From: Isoetes taiwanensis
Lineage: Eukaryota; Streptophyta; Lycopodiopsida; Isoetales; Isoetaceae
Direction: 5' to 3'
Assembly (NCBI GenBank): GCA_021234155.1
Contig: JAJEKV010000114.1
Location: forward strand, 699,654-763,653
DNA: 64,000 bases
Shown here: positions 1 to 11,492 of the stretch, piece by piece
Numbering within the stretch: the stretch's first letter is position 1
Layout of the letters: the number at the start of each line of letters is the position of its first letter
Program-made: the position numbers and the translations under genes
The notes under the pieces: generated by a model
What the model saw: only the letters and a program-made list of their open reading frames with translations
The model's database searches: none
Told to the model about the DNA's origin: nothing

Positions 1-1290
1 AAGCAGCCCGATAAATTGATCAGAGAACCAAAACACTGCTGATCTGCAACGGCAAAAAACCATCCAAGGGCAAAAAAGTTTAACGAAGCGCGATCAAACT
101 ACCAATTGCTCAACCTTTATACTTAGTGGTAAATTAAACAACTCGGCTTCACAATTCTGCAACAAAAAAGAACAACACAGCATCTTTTTCTTGGCCATTG
201 TTGATGCATCACCAACTCTTGCTTCTCTAAGGATGGGACAGACTATGCAGGCCACTGCTGACCCTATCTCAATAGTCCGCATAACCCACAGAATCACAAG
301 CCCCAACACAATTAAAAACTCTACTATAGTTACCTGTGAAAATAAGACACACCACAGTTCGTTAAAATACTTCTGATTTTCTCCCTAAACTAGAATGTAA
401 ATTATGTTCAGCATTTGTAAGTTGCATGCATGTTGAAACTGCTGAAAAACTATACATCATTAAGCTGGCATGAATGATTAAGATGGCAAAATGACATTCG
501 AGTTTATGAACAAAAGACCACGAACAAAAGGCAGGATCTACAATTTGAGAAAGCCATGAACAAAGAGAGAGAGAGAGAAAGAGAGGCTAAAAAAAAATCC
601 AGATCAAGCACCAAAAATGTGCCCAAAAAAATGGGTAAATGAGTTTGGGATGTGGTGTTAGAAACAGAAACCATTGAGCTTGAGCCTGGGTTGAACCCAG
701 TGAAAAAACCAAGACTCTGTCTCCTTCTTCCTTCTCCCTTCACATCAACTTTGGCTATTTATACCTCTGCAAAATAAAAACGGTGTAAGGAATTCGAAAA
801 ACAAGCATTTTATAAGAGATTGAATGAATGCAAAACATAAAGAACTGGATGATTTTGATCACATTGAACCTTTTAGGGATTCTGCTTGGACGTTTTTGCT
901 TATACAATATGCCTTCAGTTACATCCAAGACCGATCCGACCATATTCCTTCCTTTTAACAGAAGCATCTCAATGTATATGCAGAGACACCATGCATTTAT
1001 AAAAAATATATGTACCTGAAGAGCTCCCAATGTGCAAAGAAAGAAATTTTCCTACGCAGGCCTGAAATGTTAGTAGCTTCTGCGGAAAATGTGGCAAGGT
1101 GGTGCCGGTTATCCGGTTTGCACAGCGGCCGCCCAGCAACAGGGACGACCGAGAGTTTACAGGTTAGAGGAAGTTTGGAGCAGTTTTTGCATATTCTAAG
1201 CATATATTGGCATATATTAGGAATATGCCAAAAACCCAATCAACAAGAGCTTGCCCCCCTAGGGGCAACCCAAAAAATATAATGAGATGT
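1..1290. other. No firm gene; weak minus-strand exon candidate and TATA motif
   Basis: I see no recognisable protein family here. On the minus strand, positions 94-309 follow a pyrimidine tract and AG (around 330) and encode a hydrophobic stretch (LGLVILWV) followed by a Cys-containing segment (ACIVC). This could be one exon of a membrane protein, but nothing else supports it. A minus-strand TATAAATAG lies at 755-763, upstream of that stretch. A 12-bp hairpin (GCATATTCTAA) sits near 1190-1230. A minus-strand gene running off the left edge is possible but unproven. Confidence 0.2.
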
Positions 1291-1299
1291 TGGATGATA

Positions 1300-1404
1300 T
1301 ACCTGCTGAAGGCTTACCACCGGGATTAAAAAACTCTGCCCTTTCGGTTTTTTGAGGAAAAACCCTAGTGTTAAGCCCTCAGCAAAGGCATGGACAATTG
1401 TAAA
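1300..1404. repeat. Fold-back dispersed repeat, copy 1
   Basis: The arms 1304-1320 and 1368-1384 are 17-nt inverted repeats with two mismatches. They enclose a second hairpin (GGTTTTT/AAAAACC) and a short CGGG-type stem, giving a three-way-junction shape. A diverged copy in the same orientation lies at 58639-58745. The minus strand of both copies also reads open with similar residues (LGFF..NPKG..FLIPV), so an exon origin is an alternative. The minus-strand end reads CAG/GTA, like a splice donor. Family unknown to me. Confidence 0.6.
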
Positions 1405-1846
1405 GCTACTACTACGTTTCTCAAAAAATATGAATACCAAAGAAGCCAAAGAAGGCATGTTATCTGAATCCCTGCACAACATAAATACTTAAAAATATAC
1501 ATGAGATAAAAACCTTTAAAATAAAAGGGCTCGAAACAAATGATTTGATCCCTGATTTTTTTTAGATGTCTCTGTTCACATAGTGATTTCGTATCTATAA
1601 TTTACAAATTTAAAAAGATCCTTCCAAGCTTAAAATCCATTTCTAAATCTATGTTTTTGAGAAAACAATAGTTTGTTTTCTCAAGTACTCGTCCAGGTCC
1701 AAAAATCTGAATCCAAATTTGTTTTTTCTTTTTCGAATTGCAATGAACCACATTTTAATTGATGAAAACTCCAAAAAAATCCTCCAGCTCCATCTTGCCC
1801 TTCACTATTTTTCAATTAATTGCCCATTGACTTTTTTTTTTTACCG
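1405..1846. other. AT-rich spacer, no feature seen
   Basis: Low-complexity AT-rich DNA with poly(T) at 1832-1842. I see no coding signal or repeat structure. Confidence 0.5.
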
Positions 1847-1855
1847 CACTTTGAT

Positions 1856-2309
1856 GGATCAGGATAATCTTACCCTGGATTGAGGGATCCCGGAGGTGTG
1901 ATCCCGGAGGACGGCATCCCGGGAGGATGTGTGATCCCGGAGGACGGGATCTTCCTTACTGCGCAATAACTGCACAAAAAATTGAACCCTTATAGGGAAA
2001 ATCAGGGAAGTTTTTGTGTGGCTTTTTCTTGCTCGATTCTCCTCCAAATCGGATGGCGCCTGTGCTAGGATGGTCGGAATCAGTGGGAGGATAGGATCAG
2101 GTATCAGCAGAGGAGGAAGGAGTGTGAGCGCCGCAGCAATGGCGCTGCCCCAATCTTGCCAAAAAATGGCCTACGAACTGCGCAGTAGCCTTTAACTGTG
2201 CAGTTAACGGTGGGATCCCATCCTCCGGGATCACACGTCCTCCCGGGATGCCGTCCTCCGGGATCACACCTCCGGGATCCCTCAATCCAGGGTAAGATTA
2301 TCCTGAGCC
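1856..2309. mobile_element. Non-autonomous Mutator-like element (MITE), 454 bp
   Basis: The termini GGATCAGGATAATC (1856) and, inverted, GGCTCAGGATAATC (ending 2309) start near-perfect inverted repeats of about 95 bp. The repeats hold several GATCCCGGAGG blocks. The element is flanked by the direct 9-bp repeat CACTTTGAT at 1847-1855 and 2310-2318. Long terminal inverted repeats with a 9-bp target duplication are the hallmark of Mutator-like elements. The interior has no coding capacity, so transposase must come from elsewhere. A short CTGCGCAGT/ACTGTGCAG dyad lies inside. Confidence 0.85.
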
Positions 2310-2318
2310 CACTTTGAT

Positions 2319-3442
2319 TCGGTTTTATTACTATAATTATTTGAAGTAAGGTTGAATTTGTACTTTATCAAAAACTATTACATAGGAGAGTGCAAGCACC
2401 AAATTCATTTAAACTATGAAAGGATGAGCTTAAACAAAAGGATTTCTTATCCATAGATAGAGATAAGGAAATTAAATACATATGTGTCACGTGATAACTA
2501 TCCATAAGTCTAAATATAAGCTTGCAAAACGTACAAAAATAGACATAAGATAGCCAGAGTAAGAGTAGTTTAGTTTTTATTTTCTTCCACTTCGAGAAAA
2601 TCTTCCAACTGCAAGTTTGCTACCTTGAACTTGCCCAAGATGCACAACCATTTATCCAGATGCCGGATATGGCAATATGTTCGAAGAAGGATTTCTTCAA
2701 CCAAAGTGACCCGGGCGTTCTATTTCTATGCATAGATTTTTTCAAATACAGGCTTCAAGGAATTATATTGCCACCACAACTGCATCTTCAATAGTCCTTT
2801 AAGGGCCTTGCAGGTCTTAAGAGAAATCAACTTCCACCCCACGGGCTCGATCCATGGACATGTCCAGCAACCAGAAATTGGGCAAAAATTCTGCACAAGA
2901 TATTGTCATCGTTAGTAAAGCAATAAGGAAAAGCAATTTGAGAGACCATTGTAGTCTCTAATTTATCGTCTATCACAGTCTTTGAGCCTTCTATGGGCCA
3001 TGGCAATAAATATGATGATGCTCTACAAATTGGCCTTGATCCAATGTAGATTAGGAGTGTTGGAGTCAATGGCTATCTTGTTGCTATGCTTTCAGATTGT
3101 CTAGAGACACAAAATTTTCATGGTCCCTAGGGATTCATCCTCCTCATTGAGGAATTGCTGCAGTTTATTATGAGTACCATATACTAGAGATTGTGCCCAA
3201 GCCCAAAAGTTGTTAAGCCAAGAGTAGGTGAAGATATGGTTGGATGTTACCCACTGATCACAGCCTAGGGAGCTTCTGTTCGAGACAACGGGGTCATATT
3301 TGTCTGTTTTGGAGTTGGAACGGAGACTCTGATTTATAACAATCCATCTAAAAGCTAAAATTTTATTGGTATAATAGGACCAACCCTGATTGCATATTTT
3401 GGTTACTTATATATCTTCACATCTTCTGAAAAGATAGACCTT
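2319..3442 (-). other. Probable eroded 3' part of a minus-strand LINE
   Basis: No open frame survives. Minus-strand fragments around 2600-2740 read like the tail of a non-LTR reverse transcriptase ORF, and they continue the better-preserved pieces at 3443-4985 in the same orientation. I cannot place the 3' end or a poly(A) tail. Confidence 0.3.
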
Positions 3443-4985
3443 CTACTGGCGAGGACCAAAGAGATCGTTGTAAGTTATTTTCACAAAATTGTTTTCTTTC
3501 CCAACCATACTCTGTTGGTTTTGTTTTCCTCTTGGTTCTCCAAGTTCCTGAAGATTAGATAATTTTTCCATGATTGTTTTATAGATGTTTCTATCGACGA
3601 GGAATCCCCTAGTGCTTTTTTGTATTTTTGGCCATGATAGCCATCCATTACTGCCACACAAATCTCTAATCATTTGTAAACCTGCTTGCTTCCATTGCAT
3701 ATATTTAGTGGGATGCTTAAGGGCCAGGCAACCATTTGCAGGGCTTGTGAGGTCAGGATTACAGAAGAAATTGATGTCCCCTTTATTGAAGTATATGTGA
3801 GGGGGTTTGAAGCCGGGGATGCCTCATTTCAAACATTAAAAATCCTTATTATGATCTCTAAAATGTGATGAAGAATGTTGCGTCGGGAAGTGGTTGCTTC
3901 ATGGAAGCACTACCTGGTTTAGAGATGTTTAGCCAGTACTTGATTAATTGAAGAGCAGGTGATGGGTTATCTGAGTAAAGAGTCCTCCAAACTAGTATAG
4001 TTGCCAAAGCCTATCCCTATTGATGCAATTCCTTCAAGCCCTCCTCCTTTCGTAGACTTGGTCAAATTGTGGAAGCCTTGCAATTTCTTGATAGCTGCCT
4101 TAATTTGATTATATGAGTCTTTAGCAATAATAGTAGAGGAGTACACATAGATACTTGAAATGACATTGTTGGCAATCTCCACCTGTCCTACCAGTGGTAG
4201 AATACCAGGGTACATTTGAATTTTCTTTCTGATCCTATTTAACCAAGGGTCCCAAAGCCTTGAAGGTTACCATCTAAAGTCAGAGGAAAGCCAAGGAGCT
4301 TTGTTTCCCAATTATTTCAAATTCTTGATTATTTCTATTGGAGAATTCTAGACGATGGCACGCTTGGCTCTATTTAAGATAATTCCATAAGCAAGGCCAA
4401 ATATATCAAGTGCTGAGAAAAGATTAGTCAGATTGTTGTTGTCATTTTTGAGAAAGGCAAGATGCCTTCAGCATACTGCATTGTGGTAAATTGCCCAATC
4501 AGTTGGAGCTATGTTCTTCCTTGAAGATTAAGGGCAAGTTGGGTGACCATCTCTGCTACTATGACTAAGTGATATGGTTCCAGTGGATAGACTTTAGCAC
4601 CACTAAAGTTATCCAAGCTATTCCTATGGAATAAAAATGCTGATTGTACAACGTTGATTCTCTTGTTCAATATAATATTGAGCCTGTTTGTAAGAATTTG
4701 GTCAAAACCTTGTAGGAGGACTTGGTGAGGAATATGGCCTCCAATCAAAATTGAATTGAATTGAGTTGAATTATATTGAATTGAATCAGAGAATTTGAAG
4801 GATCCTCAACCTTTGGAATGAGGGCTATTAGCCCAGAGTTGATGGTGGAATGAAGCTTTCTAGCCTTCCATACACATTGAATGAATGTGATGAAATCATC
4901 CTTTAGTAGTGGCCGGTATTCAATATAAAGTTAAAGTGGCATGCCATCAGGGCTTGAATTTTCCTCTTGAATCAACACAATTCCT
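3443..4985 (-). mobile_element. Degraded non-LTR retrotransposon (LINE) reverse transcriptase remnants
   Basis: Minus-strand fragments match an L1-type reverse transcriptase in order. Around 4800-4960 the frames read SPDGMP and SGLIALIPKVED, the block before the RT palm. At 4509-4748 comes NRLNIILN followed by VVQSAFLFHRNSLDN. At 3443-3700 comes a tail-like region (RDLCGSNGWLSWPKIQK). The same blocks appear better preserved in the L1 copy at 7075-8887, which helps the identification. Stops and frameshifts break every frame. A TTGAA-rich stretch at 4745-4790 interrupts the RT. This is a dead copy. Confidence 0.65.
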
Positions 4986-5545
4986 CTTGATTTTTTTTAC
5001 CATAGGGATAGCCAAAATTAATTTTTCTCTCTGAATCAACGCAATTGCTAGGAAAACTGGTCAACAAATAGAGCTTGATACTTGCCATGAAGGAAGTTGG
5101 ATAGCCTGACAGTCCTCTTAGCCCAATTGCATTCACACAATCCTGTAACTGCTTCTTCCTAGAAGTCATGATTCAATACGGTCACATCTTACAATATTAT
5201 TTAATACATGAGCACTTAGATAAGGTTTTCAATATTCCACATTAAAAACCACTTTCTGTGCTAAGGGATTTATTAGCGCATCTAATGTGTAAACTCAAAA
5301 TCCTGCACTTGTGGCTAAAACTTCGCAAGTTTTCATGACCGTAACCATATGTATCCCTTGCATAAACCCATGCTCCAATCTTCAAGTATCAAAGGTACAA
5401 TTACCTCACCTAAATCATTAACTTTAGAGTTATTCATGTGATCTCAGTTACAACCATGCAAAGCCATCCTTGTTGGAATTTCTGTTAACCTACATATCTT
5501 TTACTAGGTATATCTTCTGCTAGGATCTACCATATGTTGATTCTT
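4986..5545. other. Spacer with further LINE-like debris
   Basis: A 65-codon minus-strand frame at 4972-5169 (NAIGLRGLSGYPTSFMASIKL) is in the orientation of the adjacent LINE but I cannot assign it. The rest to 5545 shows no gene or repeat I can name. Confidence 0.25.
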
Positions 5546-5680
5546 TCTTTTTTTTTTTTTTTTTCTTTTGAAGGCAAGGTCTTTTTGTATTCATACTAAA
5601 GCAAATACATCAGAAAGGTATATCTCTCAGATACCAAATTAACAGAAAGAGAAAGAAAAAGGATAAGATCTCGAAGCATC
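5546..5680 (-). mobile_element. LINE 3' end with poly(A) (minus strand)
   Basis: A poly(T) run at 5546-5566 is the poly(A) tail of a minus-strand element. Read on the minus strand, the preceding bases are GAATACAAAAAGACC then CCTTCAAAAG. The plus-strand LINE tail at 28255-28300 has the same layout (GAATACAAAA, then CCTTCAAAA). It may be the original 3' end of the L1 copy whose 5' part lies at 7075-10751, now separated from it by another LINE. Confidence 0.5.
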
Positions 5681-5689
5681 AAATCTATC

Positions 5690-6804
5690 ATGTCCAAAAA
5701 ATTATTCCTCCTTTATGTCTCACTCCTCTTTTACACTGGAAAGGTTTTGATGGTGTGTGCCATTAATAATGATAGCAGAAGAGGCATTTACATTAAAACT
5801 CCAAACCTTGTTATATATACTTTCAGGTTATCCAAGGTGTGCCATTGCAAAGGACAAAGGATGGATGTTGTAAGGACCTTTAAATATCTGGGAATCGATT
5901 TTTCTGCTAACATGCTATGGGATGACTGTGTAGAAAGAAGGGTCAGTGCCGGATGGAAAGCCCTGTATGCAATGCAGATAGCTGTTATAGAATAGATCTC
6001 TGCGATTGGGCACGCAAAGCACACATGTGCAGAGCACTTGTTGAACCAGTATTGCTGTATGGGGTAGAGGTCTGGGGCCCAGTGATTAGCAAGAGCACCT
6101 GGGATAAGCTAGAGAGGGTACAGAAGACCTTCCTGACATACAGCCTAGACGTCAAGGACACGGTGCCTTATCCGATTTTGCTGTATGAGACTGGTTTTTG
6201 GCCCCTGCAGCATTCTGCTATGAGCATGCACCTTGCGTATTTCCATAAGGTTGACGGAATGGATGCACAACGTCTCCCTCCCCGGGCTTTGTCTCTGTTA
6301 TTGGCACAAGGGCCACAACGACTGAAGAGAGTGTAGCAGAAGCATTGTAAGGGGTGGTTCGCAAGATGGTCCATAGACTATCAACAAATTATGGCTATGC
6401 CGGATATCAAGGAACAGGAGCTGCATTTGAATGAGTGCTTTGCTGCCTCTCTGTGGGATGTGCTCACTCTTGTGAAGCCCAAAACAGAGCACTACCACAC
6501 GCAGGTTAATTCGTCGCTCGAACATGGCCCTCACCAATATTTGAAGGCACACATCTCTACCAAGAAACGGAGAGCCATAGCTGCAATGAGGACAGGGTCC
6601 CACCATCTCAGAATTGAGACAGGCCGCTGGGGTACGGATGGAGGGCAGGGAATCCCCCGGCATGAGAGATTATGCCAGTATTGCCACATGCAAAGAGTAG
6701 AAGATGAACACCATGCTCTACAGGAGTGTCCGGCATATGCACACATCCGAGCAGCTCATGCCGATCTCAGATGCTCTGAAATAGCAATTCATCAATGGCC
6801 GTAA
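5690..6804 (+). pseudogene. LINE reverse transcriptase, C-terminal part with zinc knuckle
   Basis: Three plus-strand frames (5690-5995, 5953-6336, 6391-6804) follow one another and together read as the C-terminal part of a non-LTR reverse transcriptase. The late-RT block VVRTFKYLGIDF comes first, then the thumb-like VLLYGVEVWGPVISKSTW, then a Cys/His cluster CQYCHMQRVEDEHHALQEC typical of the zinc-binding tail of plant LINE polymerases. The catalytic YxDD region is not present; only the 3' part was inserted or retained. Two frame changes separate the pieces. Orientation is opposite to the neighbouring L1 copy and the C-terminal family is different, so this is a second LINE lineage. Confidence 0.7.
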
Positions 6805-7073
6805 TGGTTGCCGTCTAAGCGTCCTAATGGTTGCATGAGAGAGTCCCTCACAACACAAGGAATTTGGCGCCCGGATAGGGAATTTGAGCGCCCTCTTGCA
6901 GGGGTCTTTTCCTCCCACATGGGGGGAGGGAGGGGGAGGGTGGTCCCACACATTGTATAGGGGTTTTGTGGTTTTCTTTTGTGTTTGGGTACTATCCCTC
7001 TCATAGGCCGGTTGGTCTCCATCCCTTCCTCCCTCCCTCCCTCCCTCCCTCCCTCCCTCCCCCCCTCCCTTCC
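6805..7073 (+). repeat. LINE 3' untranslated region ending in (CCCT)n microsatellite
   Basis: After the stop near 6804 comes about 215 bp of non-coding DNA, then a CCCT microsatellite at roughly 7023-7073. It abuts the truncated minus-strand L1 RT at 7075. A simple-repeat tail instead of poly(A) is known for several non-LTR clades, so this may be the tail of the plus-strand LINE. Confidence 0.5.
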
Positions 7074-7074
7074 A

Positions 7075-8887
7075 GGTCCTTCGAAATTGCCAGTCTATAG
7101 TATCATATGCCCTTTGGAAATCTAGTTTCAGGAGCATGTATTGCTGTCCAGACAATTTAGTCCAATGCAGGCCTTCCGCAGCCCCTATGTAATTATCCAG
7201 AATATTTCTTTGGGGGAGAAAAACAGATTGACATGGGCTGATCAGCTTATACAAGACACATTTCAACCTGCTAGCCATAATTTTAGCTAATATCTTGTAA
7301 CTAGTATTGGTTAAGGTAATTGGTCTCCAATCTCCCAAACCTTATGGAGTATCTACCTTTGGGATCAAAGTGATGTGACCAGCATTGATTGCTGGATGTA
7401 ACCTTGAGGCTCTCCATGCCCCTTGAAAAAATGTAATCAGATCCTCCTTCATTATGTCCCAAAATTCCAGATAAAATTCTGGCTGCAGACCATCTGGGCC
7501 AGGACTTTTTCCTTTGTCCATTGATTTTAAAGTTTCTAAAATCTCTTTTTCCTGTGGGATAGCCAAGATTTCCTTTTCATTAATTTTTTCCGTGTTCTAA
7601 GGGATGTCTCTGAAGAAATCCATCAAAGTTTGCTCCTCAATCTCCTTATTTTCAAAAAGTTTTGAATACTCACCTTGAAAGAACCCTTCAATTTCCTTCT
7701 AGTCCTCTATAATTCTGTTCTGCCCATCTTTGACTTTGACAATGCCATTATTTAAAATCCTATTTTTTGCTGTTATAAAGAAAAAAGTAGAGCTCCCATT
7801 ATCCATGCCATTGAGATATTTACTTCTACATCTTATTGCCAGAGCCTTTGCTTCCTTCTCCTCAACAAGCTTTACTTTTTTCTCTAACTCCTCCTCTTGA
7901 TCTTATAAAACTTTGTTATCCTTATCATCGAACAGCAGTCCCCTAACCTGCTTTATGGCTTCATAAATTTCCTATTTTTCCTTTCTCTTCTCCAAAGACC
8001 AGTTCGTTCCCCATTTTTTAATCTAGTTTTTTTATTTCAACTCTCTGACAAAACGCCTTCATGGATTCTGATTTGGAAATTGGTCCTAATTTGGTATAGA
8101 ATTCCTTGAATTCTACACAAAACCTTTTCATATTGAGCAAGTCTGTATTGAATTTGAAAGGGATGTTGGTTCCACCTCTTTTAGGAAGAATTTTATTTTC
8201 AAGGCATTGTGGATAGTGATCCGATATCGAGTTACTCATATCACATGTGACAATAGCAGAATCCCAGGAACCCAAGGATTTATTACATAAATAGAATCTG
8301 TCCAGTAAACAATAGGTTCTTTGATCTCCCTTCCTTTTATTACTCCAGGAGTAGACATTAGATGATGATGGGGGGATATAGGTAAAATCTGACATAATAT
8401 AGTCCCAAGCCGCCCTTTGTCATGTTCAATTTCTTCCCCAGTTTCTGATCCCAAGTGGGAGTGTTATTGAAATCCCCTGCTATCAAAATGTTCGCCACAT
8501 TACTCCCTTGGATCCAATGCTTAATTTGGTTCCATTGTTCCTCCCTTTCAGAGGGTTCTGTAGATGCATAAACATTGATAATACTCACTATTTCTGTTCC
8601 TTTTTCCAGTGTAGCCACAGTCCACCTACCAAAAGAATGTTTGAATTTGCTATTACATGTATACTCTGTCCACATCATGCTAATTTCCCCTCTTGTCCCA
8701 TCTGCTTCTGCCCATATAGAGTCACCAGTTTGGAAAATCCATGTACCTAATCTTTCAGCTTCAAACTTAGGTAGTCTATGTTCCTACACTAAAATAATAT
8801 CTGCCTTCATTTCGCTTAATGCAATTAAGGCTCTTTCCTCTTGAGGGGGCCTTTGATACCCCTCATATTCCAGGTAACAATCTTCAT
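7075..8887 (-). pseudogene. L1-type LINE ORF2: endonuclease plus truncated reverse transcriptase
   Basis: The ORF starts at ATG 8887 with MKIVTWNMRGIKGP, the classical start of an APE-type endonuclease. Further endonuclease motifs are INVYAST, AGDFNNTP, LDRFYL and SDHYP, down to about 8220. The RT begins near 7566 (KSPGPDGLQPEFY, HITLIPKVDTP) and continues with GDWRPITLTN, CQSVFLPQRNILDN and LDFQRAYDTIDW. It then stops at 7075, before the YxDD catalytic site. Breaks: a frameshift near 8855, one near 8430, and an in-frame TAA after KVDTP (about 7343). The element lies downstream of its ORF1 in normal L1 order. It cannot encode active polymerase. Confidence 0.8.
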
Positions 8888-8918
8888 TATACAGGGTATC
8901 TTTTTCTCTCTTGGACTC

Positions 8919-10751
8919 TCAGGTTAAGAGCCGGACTGTTGGAAGTGAATTGAGCTTTTTTTGTACCCTTTTAGCCACCATTGGAGTATAGAATTGCTCT
9001 ATATCCTCAACTCCTTTTTTAATTCCATTAGGACTTATTGGGTTTGACTCCAGGCCATATGGATTCTTTATCCTCTCTTGGCCAATTCGACTTCGCAGGA
9101 CATTGGATTGCTCCATTCCCAGGCCAATTGGGCTTAGAAGAGTTGGGATAATATTTGACTCCATCCCCTGTCCTCTCGGTTGAGGACTGATAGGGTCAAT
9201 GTTGTCAACATTTACTTTACATGTATCTCCTGCATTATTTGTATCTTCTGAGAAATTCAATTCCTCTATACCTCCCATTGATTCCAGATTTCCAATAACA
9301 TCTTCCATTGGTGAAGTAGTGAAGAATTTAGGAGAGCTTTCTGGGGATAAAAACCCAATTGGAGTGTTAGGGACTACTTCCTCTTAATCCAATTTCTCAT
9401 TTTGCTCCATTATTGCAAGCAAAATGTCATGCATTTCTGGCTTCTCCTTTTCAGGAGACTGAAATGAGATTGCTTTGGGGGTAGCCAAATGCATAGATCC
9501 CTCACTTTTGAGTAAGAGTGTTCCTCCACTTGATAAATCCGAGTCATAGGATTCCAGATATTCGTTGATTGGAGGTAATGCAGGTTCTTTTATGGTCAAA
9601 GTACTGCTTCTCAGCAGGTGATCTGGTGTAATGCAGAGACTGCCAGGCTGAACCAACTCCTTCCCTTTGTTTTTCAGTTCAATTGATTTATTAAGCACCT
9701 TGATCTGGTTTGCCATTTTATTATGTTCCTCCTTTCTTCTCCATTCCTTAACCATTCTCCCTAGATTTCCATTTCCTGCATTCTTCCTCCCTTGCTTTGA
9801 GTTTTCTGGCCTTTTTATATGCACTCCCATTTTTGTTTTGTCTCCTTCTTTTCTTCTCAACAGTATTCCATCCCTGTTTTGTCTTATCTTCCCCACAGTT
9901 ATCCTTTTTGTTGTCTTGTATTATCCCTTTATATTTTTTAAGTTCTTCCTCTTGTTCTCTGTTTTTCTTATTTGTAGGCTTTCCCATCCATCTACCATGA
10001 CAGACACCTCCATGTAATCTCAATCCACAGATTGTGCATGGTAAAGGGAGCCCGTTCCAAATTAGTTTGAGGGTTTTAGTTTCACCATAAATGTCCTCGT
10101 ACTCAACACTATTTGGAATTTTTTGCAGAATATCTAGCTGTGCCCAAATCTTAGGGGCAGGTTCTGGGACTGCCTCCCAGCCAATGTATTCACCCATTCC
10201 AGCAAATAGTCTTTGAAAAATGTCTTCATGCCAGTAAATTGGGCTGAGCCCTTGGACCGAGCATGAAGCCGGGTGAAATAATTGTTTCAGGTTATGTGGA
10301 TCAAATCTGGCATTCCACTTCTGAAAGTAGAACTGAGTGTTTGCTTTAAAGATTGTCCCTTGCTTTAAGAGGAATGTTACAGAGTTTTCGTTGCCACATT
10401 CAATCACAAAAAAAAAGGAAAATCTAGCCAATACAATCCAATGATCTTCATCATTTTGTCCATTTTGCACAGTTCATTTCTTATTTGAGCAAGTTTAACT
10501 TCGTCGTGTCTAATGCATCCGATGACAACCCTTTTTTCATGAGTTTTTAATCTATCCGGAATAGAGCAATGTTTCAGAGATGGAATACCTTTGAATTCTG
10601 GTTTTTTCCGTTGTTCATGTTTCTTCAGAAGAGCTGCCTGGTCACGATTAATTTGCTCCAGCATTGGGTTCACCAGGTTCGATTGCATCAGAATGGGAGA
10701 AATTGTCTGGGATCTAGTTATTCGTCCATCTGCCATAGCCATTGGAATCAA
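8919..10751 (-). pseudogene. L1-type LINE ORF1 (nucleic-acid-binding protein with zinc knuckle)
   Basis: Overlapping minus-strand frames (10751-10404, 10470-9748, 9896-9384, 9308-8919) make one disrupted ORF1. Near the middle is LPCTICGLRLHGGVCHG, a CCHC-like knuckle (C-x2-C-x4-H-x3-C) as in plant L1 ORF1 proteins, followed by a Lys/Arg/Glu-rich region. Upstream blocks such as YWHEDIFQRLFAGMGEYIGW resemble the ORF1 core. ORF1 ends 32 bp before the ORF2 start at 8887, the normal spacing. Frameshifts near 10430 and 9800 and an in-frame stop near 9384 inactivate it. The protein would coat element RNA. Confidence 0.7.
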
Positions 10752-10855
10752 TCAGCCCCCAACAGAAAAATAGGTATTTTTAAAACTGTCTTTGTCTTTC
10801 CCTTTCTCCACATTCCCTGTTATTTGTCGTACCATTTCAATCATCTGCTTTTGCA

Positions 10856-11092
10856 TTGGATTTAACATCCCCCCAAAAAGTAAGATCCTTCAAGTGCTAC
10901 CTGAGCTATAATGATCTGTGTGAATGCGTGAGAAATGGTATCAATCTTGATCCATGGCTGCAGTCCAAAGCAGATGGTCCTGCGAGTGGTTGCAGGAAGC
11001 TCACTCGTATTGTGGTCCACCTTTATTGGCTTCCTGATCAGGAGATCTATGAGCTGAATGCCATCACCTTAGCAGGTGTTGATGATGAGTGA
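10856..11092 (+). CDS. Small ORF A, tandem paralogue of 11493-11735, function unknown
   Basis: About 78 codons ending TGA at 11092. I do not recognise the family. It aligns without internal gaps over the last 67 residues with ORF B at 11493-11735; by hand I count 35 identities, and many differences are conservative. Shared blocks are KC..SYNDL, GI.LDP.L.SKA, HL.WLP and YE...IT.A.VDDE. In this copy the position matching the ATG of ORF B is TTG (10856), and I see no in-frame ATG nearby, so it may be a decaying copy or use an upstream exon. It begins about 100 bp beyond the 5' end of the L1 ORF1. No signal peptide or membrane segment is evident. Confidence 0.45.
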   Translation: MDLTSPQKVRSFKCYLSYNDLCECVRNGINLDPWLQSKADGPASGCRKLTRIVVHLYWLPDQEIYELNAITLAGVDDE

Positions 11093-11449
11093 ATCGTTGA
11101 AGACTTGTGTACCTGTTAAGGATATAATAATGATATGTGAGCACTTCTAAAGTATGTAAGGATGTAATAAGCATAATCAATATTATTTGATGTATCGAAC
11201 CTGATAATTTTGTAAGGGTGTCCTCTTCGACCTTCACTTTATCTGCAGGCAGTCCCTAATTTCAATCACACCTAAATTACTCAAGCACAAATACTTTTAC
11301 CTTAGTAAAATCCACAAAGCATGGTTTCACTTGACACACATATCCATACAAAATATGCATTATACTTGTACGTGTACATGGTATTTATACATGCTCAATA
11401 ATGGCGCTACAGTCTACCCCAATAATTCACATCAATAATTTTACTTCAC

Positions 11450-11457
11450 TATAAAAG
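11450..11457 (+). promoter_or_regulatory. TATA box of small ORF B
   Basis: TATAAAAG starts 43 bp before the ATG at 11493. With the usual 25-35 bp spacing, transcription would start near 11480, giving a very short leader. Position fits ORF B only. Confidence 0.45.
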
Positions 11458-11492
11458 TAGCTCCATTCGGGGCTAGAGGTCATTCATCTCCC

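Noticed and set aside
504-743. 79-codon minus-strand frame with Leu/Ser-rich segment as a gene
   Set aside because: Its first codon is GTG; the nearby ATG is followed at once by TGA, and the TATA motif is too close. The Leu/Ser run comes from a GAGA microsatellite.
7023-7338. REGG-repeat protein tail on the LINE reverse transcriptase
   Set aside because: The REGG run is the translated CCCT microsatellite at the junction with another LINE, not protein sequence.
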